The notes beneath the pieces are model-generated. The model was not told the origin of the DNA, ran no database searches, and worked only from the letters and a program-made list of their open reading frames with translations. 64,000 nucleotides of DNA from Brevundimonas nasdae (GTDB taxonomy: Bacteria > Pseudomonadota > Alphaproteobacteria > Caulobacterales > Caulobacteraceae), in NCBI RefSeq assembly GCF_016654005.1, contig NZ_JAEPWN010000002.1, forward strand, positions 186,001-250,000, read 5' to 3'. Below are positions 1 to 9,896 of the stretch, piece by piece. Numbering within the stretch: the stretch's first letter is position 1; each line of letters begins with the position of its first letter. Position numbers and translations under genes: made by a program.

Positions 1-2180
1 TACTGTTCGGGCAGATAATTCGGCAGGGTCACTTCGACCGTGCCGATGGCGTAGAAGTTGCCGCCCAGGGCGTCACGCGTGGTCAGGTCGCGCGGCCCCA
101 TGCCGGCTGTTTCGAAGCCGCGGAAGCTGTTGCCGCCCTTGAAGAAGCGGTCGTTGATGCGGATCGGATCGCCGTTCCAGCCCGTGACATAGCCCGCCTG
201 CCCCATGACGCTGACGATCCACTTGGGCGTGATGCCATAGTACCAGGAGGCGTCTGCTTCGGTCTTGACGTAGTTCACGTCGCCGCCGATGCCGGCGAAG
301 TCCTGACGCAGCGAGCCAGCCCAGCCGCGCGTCGGACGGACCGGATCGTTCGTGTAGTTGACCTGCAGGGTGTAGCCTGCGGACGAGTTCAGATAGCTGC
401 CGATCTGATCGCATAGCGCCGACGATCCAAGGCCAGCCGTGCCGCAATAATTGTAGGGCACGATGATCTCATCGCTCTTCAGGAAGTAGCGGGTGCTGAG
501 CAGCATGTTGCCGTTCAGCGGATAGGACAGGCGCACGCCGCCGCCGGTCGAGCGGTAGTCATACGACGAATACTTGCTGAGATCGTAGCGCGAGTGGAAC
601 AGGTCGAAGCCAGCGCGCAGGTCACGCCCCAGGAATTTCGGTTCTGTGAAGCGGAAGTCGATCTGCTGGCGCAGCGAACCCCATTCCAGACGCGACACCA
701 CGTTCTGGCCGCGTCCACGGAAGTTGCGTTCCGAGATGCCCAGGTTGACCGTGAAGGAGTCGACCGAGCTGAATCCCGCGCCGACGGACAGTTCGCCGGT
801 CGGCTGTTCCTGCACGGCGACATTGATGACCGAGCGGTCAGGCGCGCTGCCGCGCTCTTCCTGGATCGTCACGTCCTTGAAGAAGCCCAGCGCTCGCAGA
901 TTGTTGCGCGACCGCTCCATCAGGGCGCGGTTGAAGGCGTCGCCTTCCGTCAGCATCAGTTCGCGGCGGATGACCGGATCGATGGTGCGGGTGTTGCCGA
1001 CCACATTGATGCGGTCGATGTAGACGCGCTGGCCTTCCGACACGTTGAAGGTCACGTCGACCTTGTCCGTTTCAGGATTGGCGCGATAGGTCGGATTGAT
1101 GTCGACGAAGGCGTAACCGGCCGAACCCGCCGCGAACGTCAGGGCGTCAACGGCGCTTTCGATCTTATCGCTTTCGTACAGGGCGCCCGAGCGGATCGGG
1201 ATCAGGCGCTCCAGGAAGGCGGCGTTCAGGCGATCATTCTCGGTGACGACCTTCACTTCGCCGAAGGTGTATTTGTGACCTTCGTCCAGCGTCAGGGTCA
1301 GTTGGAACGCCTGGTTGTCCGGCTGCAGTTCAGCGACCGACGACACGATGCGGAAATCATAATAGCCGCGGTTCGTATAGAATTTCCGCAGCTGCTCCTG
1401 ATCATACTCCAGCCGGTTCGGGTCGAAGTTGTCGTTGCTGGAGAAGAATTTCCACCATTGGGTGCGCTGGGTCACCATAACGCCGCGCACATCGCGGTCC
1501 GAATAGGCGTGGTTGCCCAGGATGTTGATGGCGCTGATGCCGGTCTTGGGACCTTCGTCGATTTCGAAGATCACATCGACGCGGTTCTGCTCCAGTTGGA
1601 CCAGCTTGGGCGTGACCGTCGCCGAGATACGACCCTGCAGGCGGTACAGTTCGACAATGGCGCCGACGTCTTCCTGAACCTTGGCCCGCGTGTAGATGCC
1701 GCGCGGGCTCAGCGTCACTTCCTTGGTCAGTTTGTCGAGCGAGACCGCCTTGTTTCCCTCGAACACCACCTGGTTGATGATCGGGTTCTCGACGATCTGA
1801 ACGACCAGATCGCCATTCTGGACGCCTAGCTGAACATCGGCGAACAGGCCCGTGCGTGACAGGGTGCGGACGGCGACGTCCAGCACGCCCGCGTCGACCG
1901 TGTCGCCTGGACGGATCGGCAGATAGGACAGCACCGTCGTCTGGTCGATGCGCTGTGCGCCCTGAACCACGATCCGGTTGATCTGCACGCCTGTAGGCGC
2001 GGCCATCTGCACTGTCGGCGTCGCACCGTCAGCAGGCGCGGCCTGAGCGGGCGCAGGGGCTGGCTGGGCGGGCGCAGACTGGGCGAATGCGGGTGCGCCG
2101 AGGCCGGCGGCCACAGTCAATGCCAGAAGGCTGGAGCGGGCGCCCATTCGGACGGCGGCGCGAGAGGTCATGTCGTTCAT
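1..2180 (-). CDS. bamA: Outer membrane protein assembly factor BamA (3' end cut by the window)
   Basis: BamA inserts and folds beta-barrel proteins in the outer membrane. The 726 visible codons begin with a signal peptide ending near AFA-Q, then an Ala/Pro/Gln-rich linker, then POTRA repeats (IRPGDTVDAGVLDVAV, EGNKAVSLDKL), and from about residue 430 the Omp85 barrel (RNFRGRGQN, GGGVRLSYPL, RPTRGWAGSLRQDF). The last barrel strands lie outside the window. It follows rseP by about 29 bases, the usual alphaproteobacterial order. In-frame ATGs lie at 2192, 2180 and 2171; no clear ribosome binding site separates them, and 2180 is a compromise. Family assignment is secure; the exact start is not. 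Confidence 0.95.
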   Translation of the reverse strand, partial: MNDMTSRAAVRMGARSSLLALTVAAGLGAPAFAQSAPAQPAPAPAQAAPADGATPTVQMAAPTGVQINRIVVQGAQRIDQTTVLSYLPIRPGDTVDAGVLDVAVRTLSRTGLFADVQLGVQNGDLVVQIVENPIINQVVFEGNKAVSLDKLTKEVTLSPRGIYTRAKVQEDVGAIVELYRLQGRISATVTPKLVQLEQNRVDVIFEIDEGPKTGISAINILGNHAYSDRDVRGVMVTQRTQWWKFFSSNDNFDPNRLEYDQEQLRKFYTNRGYYDFRIVSSVAELQPDNQAFQLTLTLDEGHKYTFGEVKVVTENDRLNAAFLERLIPIRSGALYESDKIESAVDALTFAAGSAGYAFVDINPTYRANPETDKVDVTFNVSEGQRVYIDRINVVGNTRTIDPVIRRELMLTEGDAFNRALMERSRNNLRALGFFKDVTIQEERGSAPDRSVINVAVQEQPTGELSVGAGFSSVDSFTVNLGISERNFRGRGQNVVSRLEWGSLRQQIDFRFTEPKFLGRDLRAGFDLFHSRYDLSKYSSYDYRSTGGGVRLSYPLNGNMLLSTRYFLKSDEIIVPYNYCGTAGLGSSALCDQIGSYLNSSAGYTLQVNYTNDPVRPTRGWAGSLRQDFAGIGGDVNYVKTEADASWYYGITPKWIVSVMGQAGYVTGWNGDPIRINDRFFKGGNSFRGFETAGMGPRDLTTRDALGGNFYAIGTVEVTLPNYLPEQ

Positions 2181-2209
2181 TCGTGAAACCATCGGGGGCT
2201 GGCGTCGGC

Positions 2210-3427
2210 TCACGAGACGAGCCCGCCGAGGAATTGAAAGATGTTGAGCTTCTGTAGGTCGTTCCACGTCGCGAACAACATAAATCCCGCCAGAAGCGCA
2301 AGGCCTGCGCGATAGCCAATCTCCTGATACCGCGCCGACACCGGTCTGCGCGCCACAGCTTCATAGCCGTAGAAAAGCAGATGGCCGCCGTCCAGCACAG
2401 GGATGGGCAATAGGTTTAGAAAGCCGATTCCGATCGAAAGTATGGCAGCGAGGCGAACCAGAGTCAGCGAAAGGTTGATTGCGGCCGCCTTGGGATCCGG
2501 GCTGGCCTTGACGACTTCGTTGGTCAGAGAGCCGCTGACCTTGGCGATTCCCAGCGGTCCGCTGAACTGGTCGCCGGATTCACGTCCGGTCACCATGCGG
2601 CCCAGATAGGTCAGGGTCGAGCTCAGAACACTGCCGACCTGGCGTACGCCCGCCCCGACCGCTTCAATCGGGCCATAGCGGATATAGCGGATGTCCGCGC
2701 GGCTGGCGCCCAGGCCCAGACCGATGCGCGCGACCTTGATGCGGCCTGCAACCGCGTCATCTTCCGTGCGACGTTCCGGCGTCGCGACCAGCTCCAGCGT
2801 CTGGGCGCCGCGCTCGACCGTGAACCGGACCGGATCACCGGCGCTCAGCATCACGGTCTGGGTCACATCGGATCCGCTCTGGATCGTGCGTCCGTTCACG
2901 CCCGTGATCAGGTCGCCCGGCTGGAAGCCCGCCAGAGCCGCTGGCGATCCTTCCTGAACCTGGGCGACGCGCGCTGGCATGATGACGTCGCCCAGCGCCA
3001 TGAAGGTGGCAGCGAAGATGACAATCGCCAGAATGAAGTTGGCGACCGGTCCCGCGACGGTGATCAGCGCACGCTGCCAGACCGGCTTGAAATGGAAATA
3101 GTCGCGCTCTGCGCCCGGCCCCTTCTCGGCGATCAGCCGCTGACGCAGTTCGGCAAGACCCGCCTGATCCGGAACGCTGGCCGCATCCAGATCACCCGAG
3201 AATTTCACGTAGCCGCCCGCCGGAATCCAACCCAGCCGCCATTCGATGCCGTGCCGATCCACACGGCTGAAGATCGCCTTGCCGAAACCGACAGCGAAAC
3301 GGTCAACCTTCACGCCAAAGGCGCGGGCCACCAGGAAATGCCCCAGTTCATGGATGGTGACGATGAACGTCAGCACCAGCAGGAATGGTACAATATAGAT
3401 CAGAACCTGACCCAGGGCGCCTAGCAT
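2210..3427 (-). CDS. rseP: Site-2 intramembrane metalloprotease RseP
   Basis: RseP cleaves transmembrane segments of anti-sigma factors and remnant signal peptides inside the inner membrane. The zinc motif HELGH sits at residues 26-30 in the first membrane helix. PDZ-type sequence follows (GSPAALAGFQPGDLITGVNG), and the second catalytic motif (PIPVLDGGHLL) lies near the C-terminus between further membrane helices. At 405 residues it has normal length for the alphaproteobacterial form. It lies 24 bases after dxr and just before bamA, so it is probably part of the same transcript as the envelope genes upstream. ATG start. Confidence 0.95.
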   Translation of the reverse strand: MLGALGQVLIYIVPFLLVLTFIVTIHELGHFLVARAFGVKVDRFAVGFGKAIFSRVDRHGIEWRLGWIPAGGYVKFSGDLDAASVPDQAGLAELRQRLIAEKGPGAERDYFHFKPVWQRALITVAGPVANFILAIVIFAATFMALGDVIMPARVAQVQEGSPAALAGFQPGDLITGVNGRTIQSGSDVTQTVMLSAGDPVRFTVERGAQTLELVATPERRTEDDAVAGRIKVARIGLGLGASRADIRYIRYGPIEAVGAGVRQVGSVLSSTLTYLGRMVTGRESGDQFSGPLGIAKVSGSLTNEVVKASPDPKAAAINLSLTLVRLAAILSIGIGFLNLLPIPVLDGGHLLFYGYEAVARRPVSARYQEIGYRAGLALLAGFMLFATWNDLQKLNIFQFLGGLVS

Positions 3428-3451
3428 TCGAAAATCGTCTCCCCCGGCCGA

Positions 3452-4648
3452 TCAGGCCGCATTCGCAAGTCCGGCGATGATGGACCTGGCCAACTGACGC
3501 GCCTCGGCATCGACCGAAAGGGCCGCGCCGCAGGCATCTCCAGAGCCGAAGACCATCCCCGCTTTTGTCGCACGTTCAAGGGTTTCGGCGACGACTGCGG
3601 CAATATTGAGAAACGCCAGCTTCCGGTCAAGGAAGGCGAAGGCCGCCACCTCGTTGGCGGCGTTGAAAACGGCAGGCGCCGCCCCGCCCGTTTTCAGCGC
3701 CTGACGCGCCAGATCCAGCGCCGGGAAACGCTCCACATCCGGCGCCTCGAACGTCAGCCGACCCAGCGCAGGCAGGTCCAGCCTGGGTGCGGGCCAGGCG
3801 ATCCGCTCGGGCCAGGCCAAGGCGCAGGCGATGGGCGTGCGCATGTCCGGCGCACCCATTTGGGCCAGGGTCGAACCATCCACATATTCCACAAGGCTGT
3901 GGATGATTGATTCCGGGTGGACCACCACGTCGATCCGATCTTCGGTCATGCCGAACAGATAGGCCGCCTCGATCATCTCCAGGCCCTTGTTGGCCATGGT
4001 GGCGCTGTCGACCGAAATCTTGGCCCCCATGCTCCAGTTCGGATGCGCGACCGCCTGTTCCGGCGTCGCCGACGCCATCCGCTCACGCGAAACCTGACGG
4101 AAGGGTCCGCCCGACGCCGTCAGCACCAGTTTCGACACGCGCTCCGGCGCGTCTGCGGGGAAGACCTGGAAAATGGCCGAATGTTCGGAATCGACAGGGA
4201 TCAACTTGCCCCCTGCCCGTCCGACGCGCTCGATAAGGGCCGGGCCGCAGCAGACCAGGCTCTCCTTATTGGCCAAGGCGAGGATCGCGCCGGTGTCCGC
4301 CGCCGCCCAGGCCGATTTCAAACCAGCGGCGCCAACGATGGACGCCATGATCCAATCGCTTGGACGCGTGGCCGCTTCGACGATGGCGGCCTCGCCCGCC
4401 GCGACCTGAATCCCGGTTCCGGCCAGGGCGTCGCGCAGATCGTTCAGTCTGGCTGGGTCTGCCGTCACCGCCAGCCTTGGCTTCCAGCGCTGCGCCTGTT
4501 CGGCCAGACGGCCGATGTTGGCGCCGCCCGTCAACGCCTCAACCTCAAAAGCCCCCGTGCCCGTGGCCTCCGCCTGCTCCATCAGGTCCAGCGTCGACGA
4601 TCCGACAGAGCCTGTCGAACCCAGAACTGTGACACGACGACGGATCAT
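3452..4648 (-). CDS. dxr: 1-deoxy-D-xylulose 5-phosphate reductoisomerase
   Basis: Dxr catalyses the NADPH-dependent conversion of 1-deoxyxylulose 5-phosphate to methylerythritol 4-phosphate, the committed step of the MEP isoprenoid pathway. The N-terminal nucleotide-binding motif [13 protein letters not shown] is at residues 10-22. The substrate and metal signature [10 protein letters not shown] and the NKESLV motif are intact, as is the [12 protein letters not shown] segment. Length, 398 residues, is normal. Its start overlaps the end of cdsA by four bases, suggesting translational coupling. With uppS two genes upstream it ties isoprenoid precursor supply to undecaprenyl carrier synthesis. 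Confidence 0.96.
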   Translation of the reverse strand: MIRRRVTVLGSTGSVGSSTLDLMEQAEATGTGAFEVEALTGGANIGRLAEQAQRWKPRLAVTADPARLNDLRDALAGTGIQVAAGEAAIVEAATRPSDWIMASIVGAAGLKSAWAAADTGAILALANKESLVCCGPALIERVGRAGGKLIPVDSEHSAIFQVFPADAPERVSKLVLTASGGPFRQVSRERMASATPEQAVAHPNWSMGAKISVDSATMANKGLEMIEAAYLFGMTEDRIDVVVHPESIIHSLVEYVDGSTLAQMGAPDMRTPIACALAWPERIAWPAPRLDLPALGRLTFEAPDVERFPALDLARQALKTGGAAPAVFNAANEVAAFAFLDRKLAFLNIAAVVAETLERATKAGMVFGSGDACGAALSVDAEARQLARSIIAGLANAA

Positions 4649-5463
4649 GCCGCACGCTCAAGCATCAGCACGACCAGACGCCCGGCCGCGACCACGACGA
4701 CGGCGAACATCAGCCCGTCAACCCGATCCAGCAATCCGCCATGTCCCGGAATGGTATTGCCCGCATCCTTGACCCCGAACCGCCGCTTCAGCGCCGATTC
4801 CCACAGGTCGCCGCCCATGGTCGCCAGCGCGGCGGCCAACCCCAGCGCCGCGCCCCAGAAGATCGTCAGACGCCCCATATCGACCCAGGCCGTCATGACC
4901 GCGCCTGCGATCGTCCCGGCGACCAGCCCCCCGATGAAGCCTGACCACGTCTTGTTGGGCGAAAAACGCGGCCAAAGCTTTGGTCCGCCAAGGGTCGAAC
5001 CCGCCAGATAGGCCAGAATATCGGCAGACCAGGCCACCGCGAACACCAGCACCGTCCAGTGCAGGCCGACCGGGCTGTCGACCGCCCGCAGCCAGATCAG
5101 CAAAACTGCTGGCCAGCCGAGATAGAGAACACCGTAGGACGCATCCAGCGCCTGCTGCCCCCGGCTGCGCGCATAGACGCCCGCTGCAACTGCGCCGAAC
5201 ACCAGCATGACAAAGGCGACGGACATGGCGCCGAAATGCGCGCTAATCACCGCAGCGACGACGCCGAACGACACAGCGCCGCCCATCACGCGACGCGCAT
5301 GCGGCGCACTCATCGCCGCCCATTCAAAGGCCAGAACGATGCAGGCTGCGACCATCAGGCCCAGGAACCAGACGCCCCCCGCCCAGGTCGCCGCCACCGC
5401 CGCAGGCGCGAGCACGACGGCGGAAGCCGCCCGCAACGCAATGTCACGCCCCTTGACCGCCAT
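4645..5463 (-). CDS. cdsA: Phosphatidate cytidylyltransferase
   Basis: CdsA makes CDP-diacylglycerol from phosphatidic acid and CTP in the inner membrane, the entry point to phospholipid synthesis. The C-terminal family signature is clear (SALKRR, then [18 protein letters not shown]). The rest is hydrophobic with about seven to eight membrane segments. Length is 272 residues. The start overlaps the stop of uppS by one base and its stop overlaps dxr by four, so uppS-cdsA-dxr look translationally coupled. Confidence 0.94.
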   Translation of the reverse strand: MAVKGRDIALRAASAVVLAPAAVAATWAGGVWFLGLMVAACIVLAFEWAAMSAPHARRVMGGAVSFGVVAAVISAHFGAMSVAFVMLVFGAVAAGVYARSRGQQALDASYGVLYLGWPAVLLIWLRAVDSPVGLHWTVLVFAVAWSADILAYLAGSTLGGPKLWPRFSPNKTWSGFIGGLVAGTIAGAVMTAWVDMGRLTIFWGAALGLAAALATMGGDLWESALKRRFGVKDAGNTIPGHGGLLDRVDGLMFAVVVVAAGRLVVLMLERAA

Positions 5464-6242
5464 CAGCCCGTCGCCCGCGCAGGAACGACGTCACGTCCGC
5501 CGTAGCGGCGATCACGTTCGCCAAAGGCGGCGACCGCCTCTGCCAGCGCCTTGGGTCCATAATCGGGCCACAGAACCTCCTGGAACACCAGTTCGGCATA
5601 GGCGGCTTCCCACAACAGGAAGTTCGACAGGCGTTTTTCACCTGACGTCCGCACGATCAGATCGAGCGGAGGCGAGCCCGCGGTCGCCAATCCCGTCTCA
5701 AACGTCTGTTCACTGATCGGCTCGATCGTTTCACCAGCCAGCAGTTTTTCCGAGTGGCGACGCGCCGCGTCCACCAGATCGGCCCGCCCGCCATAGTTGA
5801 AGGCGACCTGCAACAGGAAGCGGGTGTTGTGCGCCGTCTGAGCCTCGGCCTTGTCGATGATCGCAACGATGTCGGACGGCAGGCCTGCGCGACGCCCCAG
5901 AATGCGCAGACGCACTCCCGCCTTCTCCAGCCGCGTCAGGTCGCTGGCCAGATAGGTGCGGACCAGACCCATCAGATCCGACACCTCGTCCTCTGGACGG
6001 CTCCAGTTCTCGGTCGAAAAGCCGAAAACCGTCAGGCATTCAATGCCATAGTCGGGCGCAGCCTGGATGGTGCGTTTCAGCGCCTGGACGCCTTCACGAT
6101 GGCCGATTGCGCGCGGCAGACCGCGCGCCTTCGCCCAGCGGCCGTTGCCGTCCATGATGATCGCGACATGGCGCGGACCATGCGGGCGTGGGCCATCGAC
6201 ACCGATCACTGCGGTCTCCGAACCTGTAGGCGCGGCCGTCAT
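5463..6242 (-). CDS. uppS: Undecaprenyl diphosphate synthase (cis-prenyltransferase)
   Basis: This enzyme elongates farnesyl diphosphate with isopentenyl diphosphate to C55 undecaprenyl diphosphate, the lipid carrier for peptidoglycan and O-antigen units. The signature MDGNGRWAK starts at residue 30 with the catalytic Asp31. Also visible are GHREG, FSTENWSRP and the C-terminal DLIVRTSGEKRLSNFLLWE substrate-binding block. Length, 259 residues, is normal. The roughly 25-residue N-terminal extension before the core looks variable. It lies 37 bases downstream of frr. Confidence 0.96.
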   Translation of the reverse strand: MTAAPTGSETAVIGVDGPRPHGPRHVAIIMDGNGRWAKARGLPRAIGHREGVQALKRTIQAAPDYGIECLTVFGFSTENWSRPEDEVSDLMGLVRTYLASDLTRLEKAGVRLRILGRRAGLPSDIVAIIDKAEAQTAHNTRFLLQVAFNYGGRADLVDAARRHSEKLLAGETIEPISEQTFETGLATAGSPPLDLIVRTSGEKRLSNFLLWEAAYAELVFQEVLWPDYGPKALAEAVAAFGERDRRYGGRDVVPARATG

Positions 6243-6279
6243 CTGCTGTGAGTTTCCTTCCGCGCCAAGCCGGTTCGCC

Positions 6280-6837
6280 TCAGACCTGCATGATCTCTTG
6301 TTCCTTGGTCTTCAAGGCTTCGTCGATGCGCTTGATAGCCGCGTCCGTTTCCTTCTGGACATCGGTTTCCAGCTTCTTTTGTTCGTCCTGGCTGATTTCG
6401 CCGCCCTTCTCAGCCTTCTTGAAGTCGTCGTTGGCGTCGCGACGGACGTTGCGCACGGCGATCTTCTGTTGTTCGGCATATTTGCCGGCCAGCTTGACCA
6501 GGTCCTTGCGGCGCTCTTCCGTCAGAGGCGGAACCGGGATGCGCAGTGTCTGACCATCGACGATAGGGTTCAGGCCCAGGTTGGCGTTGCGGATGGCCTT
6601 TTCGACGGCGACCACCATCGACTTGTCCCAGACGTTGACCGAGATCATGCGCGGTTCCGGCACGCTGACTGCGGCGACCGCTGTCAGCGGCGAAGCCGAG
6701 CCATAGGCCTCGACACGTACCGGCTCCAGCAGCCCGGCATTGGCGCGGCCGGTGCGCAGACCGCTGAATTCTTCCTTCAGGGCGGCGACCGACTTGTCCA
6801 TGCGGTCGCGGTAGGTTTTCAGTTCAGGCTTGGCCAT
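6280..6837 (-). CDS. frr: Ribosome recycling factor
   Basis: RRF works with EF-G to split post-termination ribosomes. The 185-residue length, the opening block ([21 protein letters not shown]), the [16 protein letters not shown] motif and the closing helix rich in Lys and Glu ([17 protein letters not shown]) are all typical. It follows pyrH by 41 bases in the conserved pyrH-frr-uppS order. ATG start. Confidence 0.97.
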   Translation of the reverse strand: MAKPELKTYRDRMDKSVAALKEEFSGLRTGRANAGLLEPVRVEAYGSASPLTAVAAVSVPEPRMISVNVWDKSMVVAVEKAIRNANLGLNPIVDGQTLRIPVPPLTEERRKDLVKLAGKYAEQQKIAVRNVRRDANDDFKKAEKGGEISQDEQKKLETDVQKETDAAIKRIDEALKTKEQEIMQV

Positions 6838-6878
6838 CGTCTAGGTCTCTCTTGTCTCTGTCAGGTCTCTCGGGCTGC

Positions 6879-7613
6879 TCAGGCAGCGTCCTTGATCACC
6901 GTGAACGTGCCTTCGCCCGTCAGGGTCCGGCGAAGTGAATCGTCTTCCCGGATCGAGAAGACCACGATCGGAATGCCCGTGTCGCGCATCATGGCGATGG
7001 CCGAGGCGTCCATGACGCGCAGATCCTTGGCCAGCACATCCTGATAGGTCAGGGTTTCATAGCGGGTCGCGGTCGGATCCTTCTTGGGATCGGCGGTATA
7101 GACGCCGTCGACGCTGGTGCCCTTCAGCAGGGCGTCGCAGCCCATCTCAGCCGCGCGCAAGGCTGCGCCCGAGTCGGTCGTGAAGAAGGGGGCGCCCACG
7201 CCTGCGGCGAAAATCACCACGCGTCCCTTTTCCAGGTGACGCAGGGCGCGGCGGCGAATGTAGGGTTCAGCGATGGCGGCCATGGGAATGGCGCTCTGCA
7301 CGCGGGTCGACACGCCGATCTTCTCGAGCGCCGACTGCATCGCCAGGGCGTTCATGATGGTCGCCAGCATGCCCATGTAGTCGGCCTGGGCGCGCTCCAT
7401 GCCCGCCGCCGCCTTGGACAGGCCGCGGAAAATGTTGCCGCCGCCGATCACCAGGCAGATCTCAACGCCCTCAGCCGCCACCTGCGCCACGGCCTTGGCC
7501 ACCGTATCCACGGTCGCCATGTCGACGCCGAAGGATTGGTCGCCCATCAGGACTTCACCAGAAACCTTCAACAGCACGCGTTTGTAGCGGAAGTTGGCGG
7601 GGGCGTCGGGCAT
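6879..7613 (-). CDS. pyrH: Uridylate kinase
   Basis: PyrH phosphorylates UMP to UDP, a control point of pyrimidine nucleotide supply. The amino-acid-kinase fold is recognisable from KVSGEVLMG near residues 16-24, the GGGNIFRG glycine loop, [14 protein letters not shown], and the C-terminal [20 protein letters not shown] block with [12 protein letters not shown]. Length is 244 residues. An isolated promoter-like sequence and a strong hairpin lie between it and tsf, so pyrH may be transcribed partly on its own. Confidence 0.96.
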   Translation of the reverse strand: MPDAPANFRYKRVLLKVSGEVLMGDQSFGVDMATVDTVAKAVAQVAAEGVEICLVIGGGNIFRGLSKAAAGMERAQADYMGMLATIMNALAMQSALEKIGVSTRVQSAIPMAAIAEPYIRRRALRHLEKGRVVIFAAGVGAPFFTTDSGAALRAAEMGCDALLKGTSVDGVYTADPKKDPTATRYETLTYQDVLAKDLRVMDASAIAMMRDTGIPIVVFSIREDDSLRRTLTGEGTFTVIKDAA

Positions 7614-7658
7614 GCGGGGGGTTCCGTTTTACTGCGGCGCCATTGAATCAGGCGACTT

Positions 7659-7688
7659 CTTATAGACGAAGGGCGCGTCAGCCATCAA
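7659..7688 (-). promoter_or_regulatory. Possible promoter for pyrH
   Basis: On the minus strand, TTGATG (7688-7683) and TATAAG (7664-7659) are separated by 18 bases and sit about 45 bases upstream of the pyrH start. The -35 element lies in the loop of the tsf hairpin. This is a match by eye only; spacing is one base longer than ideal. Confidence 0.35.
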
Positions 7689-7705
7689 AGCCGAACGCGC
7701 CCTTC
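7668..7705 (-). terminator. Hairpin between tsf and pyrH
   Basis: Arms GAAGGGCGCGT (7668-7678) and ACGCGCCCTTC (7695-7705) form a perfect 11-bp stem with a 16-base loop 36 bases after the tsf stop. No T-run follows on the minus strand, so it may slow or partly terminate transcription, or protect the rpsB-tsf mRNA end, rather than act as a full intrinsic terminator. Confidence 0.6.
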
Positions 7706-7740
7706 TGATGCAAATCCCTCACGAATGAGGGGATAGAGGC

Positions 7741-8682
7741 TTAGTTGCCGCCCATCATGGAGGCGACTTCCGACGCGAAGTCGGGGCCTTCAACCTTCTC
7801 GACGCCTTCGCCCAGCGCCAGACGGACGAAGCCGGCCAGGTGCAGGTTGGAGGAGCCCAGCTCCTTGGCCGAGTTGGCGACCAGCTGTTCGATGGTCACG
7901 TCCGGATCCATGACGAACGGTTGCTTGGACAGCACCACGTCCTTCTGGAACTTGTTGATCTGACCTTCGACGATCTTGGCGATCATGTTTTCCGGACGGC
8001 CTTCTTCCTTGGCCTTCTCGGTCAGGACGGTGCGTTCCTTTTCGATCGCAGCCGGATCCAGATCGTCCGTGTTCAGCGACAGCGGAGCAGTCGCGGCGAC
8101 GTGCATGGCGATCTTGCGGCCCAGTTCGCGCAGAGCGGTCTTGTCGCCCTCGCCTTCCAGGGCGACCAACACGCCGATGCGGCCAACGCCCGGCGAGACA
8201 GCATTGTGGACGTAAGTTGAAACCACGCCTTCTTCCACCGACAGGCGGGCGGCGCGGCGCAGTTGCATGTTCTCGCCGATGGTGGCGATCATGTTCGTCA
8301 CTTCGTCCTGGACCGTCTTGCCGGCTTCCAGTTCAGCGCCGTGCAGGGCTTCGACCGTGTGGTGCTCCAGACCCAGTTGGGCGAACGACTTGGCGGCGTT
8401 CTGGAACAGTTCGTTACGGGCGACGAAGTCGGTTTCGGCGTTGAATTCGATGGCGGCGGCGACTTCGCCCTTGCCGTCTTCCTTCGACGCGACAGCGACC
8501 AGGCCTTCAGCGGCGACGCGGTCTGCCTTCTTGGCGGCCTTGGACAGGCCCTTGGCGCGCAGCCAATCGATTGCTGCATCGATGTTGCCGTCGTTTTCGA
8601 CCAGCGCCTTCTTGCAGTCCATCATGCCGACGCCCGAACGCTCGCGAAGTTCCTTCACGAGGGCGGCAGTGATCTCGGCCAT
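7741..8682 (-). CDS. tsf: Translation elongation factor Ts
   Basis: EF-Ts exchanges GDP for GTP on EF-Tu. The N-terminal UBA-like block ([17 protein letters not shown]) is followed by the EF-Tu contact motif TDFVARNE and the dimerisation region; the end reads [19 protein letters not shown]. At 313 residues it is normal for the alphaproteobacterial form. It is second in the rpsB-tsf operon with a strong hairpin between the two genes. A purine-rich ribosome binding site (CCCAAGGAG) lies just before the ATG. Confidence 0.97.
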   Translation of the reverse strand: MAEITAALVKELRERSGVGMMDCKKALVENDGNIDAAIDWLRAKGLSKAAKKADRVAAEGLVAVASKEDGKGEVAAAIEFNAETDFVARNELFQNAAKSFAQLGLEHHTVEALHGAELEAGKTVQDEVTNMIATIGENMQLRRAARLSVEEGVVSTYVHNAVSPGVGRIGVLVALEGEGDKTALRELGRKIAMHVAATAPLSLNTDDLDPAAIEKERTVLTEKAKEEGRPENMIAKIVEGQINKFQKDVVLSKQPFVMDPDVTIEQLVANSAKELGSSNLHLAGFVRLALGEGVEKVEGPDFASEVASMMGGN

Positions 8683-8714
8683 GTTCTTCTCCTTGGGGGG
8701 ATTTCGATGTGGGA

Positions 8715-8741
8715 ACGGCCGGGCTGCTTTAGCCCGGCCGT
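8715..8741 (-). terminator. Hairpin between rpsB and tsf
   Basis: ACGGCCGGGCT (8715-8725) and AGCCCGGCCGT (8731-8741) form a perfect 11-bp GC-rich stem with a 5-base loop. It has no following T-run. It probably sets the ratio of rpsB to tsf mRNA or stabilises processed ends rather than ending all transcription. Confidence 0.55.
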
Positions 8742-8809
8742 GTGTCAGTTCAACGCACGGCCTTCTTTCCTGGCGCTAGGCTTTAGCACCTAAGAAGACC
8801 GTAGGGCGA

Positions 8810-9670
8810 TCAGCCCTCAGCCTTCTCAGCTTCGACGGTCGGTTCAGCAGCCGCTTCCAGTTCAGCAGCAGCGCCTTCCGTGCCGGCCGGTGCAGCTTCA
8901 GCAGCAACCGGAGCCGAGGCTTCGCGCAGCATCGGCTCAACCGGGGCTTCCGAAGCGCCCAGGTCGATTCCCGAGGCCGAAGCGCCAGCCGCCAGACCGT
9001 CCAAGACGGCGTCGGCGATCAGGTCGCAGTAGGTCTGGATGGCGCGGGCGGCGTCGTCGTTGCCCGGGACCGGATAGGTGATGCCGTCCGGGTCCGAGTT
9101 GGTGTCCAGGATGGCGATGATCGGGATGTTCAGCTTGCGGGCTTCCTGGATCGCGATCGCTTCCTTGTTGGTGTCGATCACGAACATGATGTCCGGGATC
9201 GAACCCATGTCCTTGATGCCGCCCAGCGACAGCTCCAGCTTGTCCTTCTCGCGCTGCAGCGTCAGCAGCTCCTTCTTGACGCGGCCTTCGCCGCCGTTCT
9301 CGAGGATGGCTTCCAGTTCACGCAGACGAGCGATCGAGCCCGAGACGGTGCGCCAGTTGGTCAGCGTGCCGCCGAGCCAACGGTTGTTCATGTAGTACTG
9401 GGCGCAGCGCTTGGCGGCTTCAGCAACCGGCTCAGAGGCCTGGCGCTTGGTGCCGACGAACAGAACGCGACCGCCCTTGGCGGCGACTTCACGCACGGCC
9501 ACCAGAGCCTGGTGGAACAGCGGCATCGTCTGCGACAGGTCGATGATGTGGATGTTCGAGCGCGAGCCGAAGATGTAGCGGTCCATCTTCGGGTTCCAGC
9601 GGTGCGTCTGGTGGCCGAAGTGAGCGCCTGCTTCCAGCAGGGTGCGCATCGAGAATTCTGGCAAAGCCAT
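8810..9670 (-). CDS. rpsB: 30S ribosomal protein S2
   Basis: S2 binds late to the 30S subunit near the S1 site. The S2 signatures are present ([28 protein letters not shown] near residues 17-44, [30 protein letters not shown]). The core ends near residue 232. It is followed by about 50 residues rich in Ala, Glu and Pro ([29 protein letters not shown]), an acidic tail longer than in enteric S2. It is the first gene of the rpsB-tsf unit, with its own promoter about 130 bases upstream and an AAGGA ribosome binding site. Confidence 0.97.
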   Translation of the reverse strand: MALPEFSMRTLLEAGAHFGHQTHRWNPKMDRYIFGSRSNIHIIDLSQTMPLFHQALVAVREVAAKGGRVLFVGTKRQASEPVAEAAKRCAQYYMNNRWLGGTLTNWRTVSGSIARLRELEAILENGGEGRVKKELLTLQREKDKLELSLGGIKDMGSIPDIMFVIDTNKEAIAIQEARKLNIPIIAILDTNSDPDGITYPVPGNDDAARAIQTYCDLIADAVLDGLAAGASASGIDLGASEAPVEPMLREASAPVAAEAAPAGTEGAAAELEAAAEPTVEAEKAEG

Positions 9671-9795
9671 GATCGTTCAGTCCTTTTTCCGATCAAACGT
9701 GGCGCGGGGGATTAAAGGTCAGATGACCCTCGGAATGGTGCGTATCGGGATGTCTCCCCGAAGCGCGCCTCACCCGCGTTGCGAAATGCCCGCGC

Positions 9796-9824
9796 GATGT
9801 AGGCGGGTTAGGCCGGAAAGGCAA
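9796..9824 (-). promoter_or_regulatory. Housekeeping promoter of rpsB
   Basis: On the minus strand TTGCCT (9824-9819), a 17-base spacer and TACATC (9801-9796) match the Caulobacter-type housekeeping promoter (-10 region CCTACATC against GCTANAWC). It lies just downstream of the terminator that insulates the DUF4142 gene. The transcript would carry a leader of roughly 120 bases, room for the autogenous control known for rpsB in other bacteria. Confidence 0.6.
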
Positions 9825-9844
9825 GCGCCGCTCGTCCGCAACGA

Positions 9845-9874
9845 AAAAGACGGCCCATTTCTGGACCGCCTTTT
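9845..9874 (-). terminator. Intrinsic terminator of the DUF4142 gene
   Basis: On the minus strand a 12-bp stem containing two G-U pairs (positions 9874-9863 with 9856-9845) closes a 6-base loop and ends in a run of five Ts. It starts 22 bases after the stop of the 9897-10493 gene and insulates rpsB from it. Confidence 0.8.
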
Positions 9875-9896
9875 CCACCAAGACGTTGAGCTGTCC

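Noticed and set aside
9693..9881. 62-codon minus-strand frame before rpsB
   Set aside because: It runs through the terminator and rpsB promoter and has no ribosome binding site; more likely part of the rpsB leader region.
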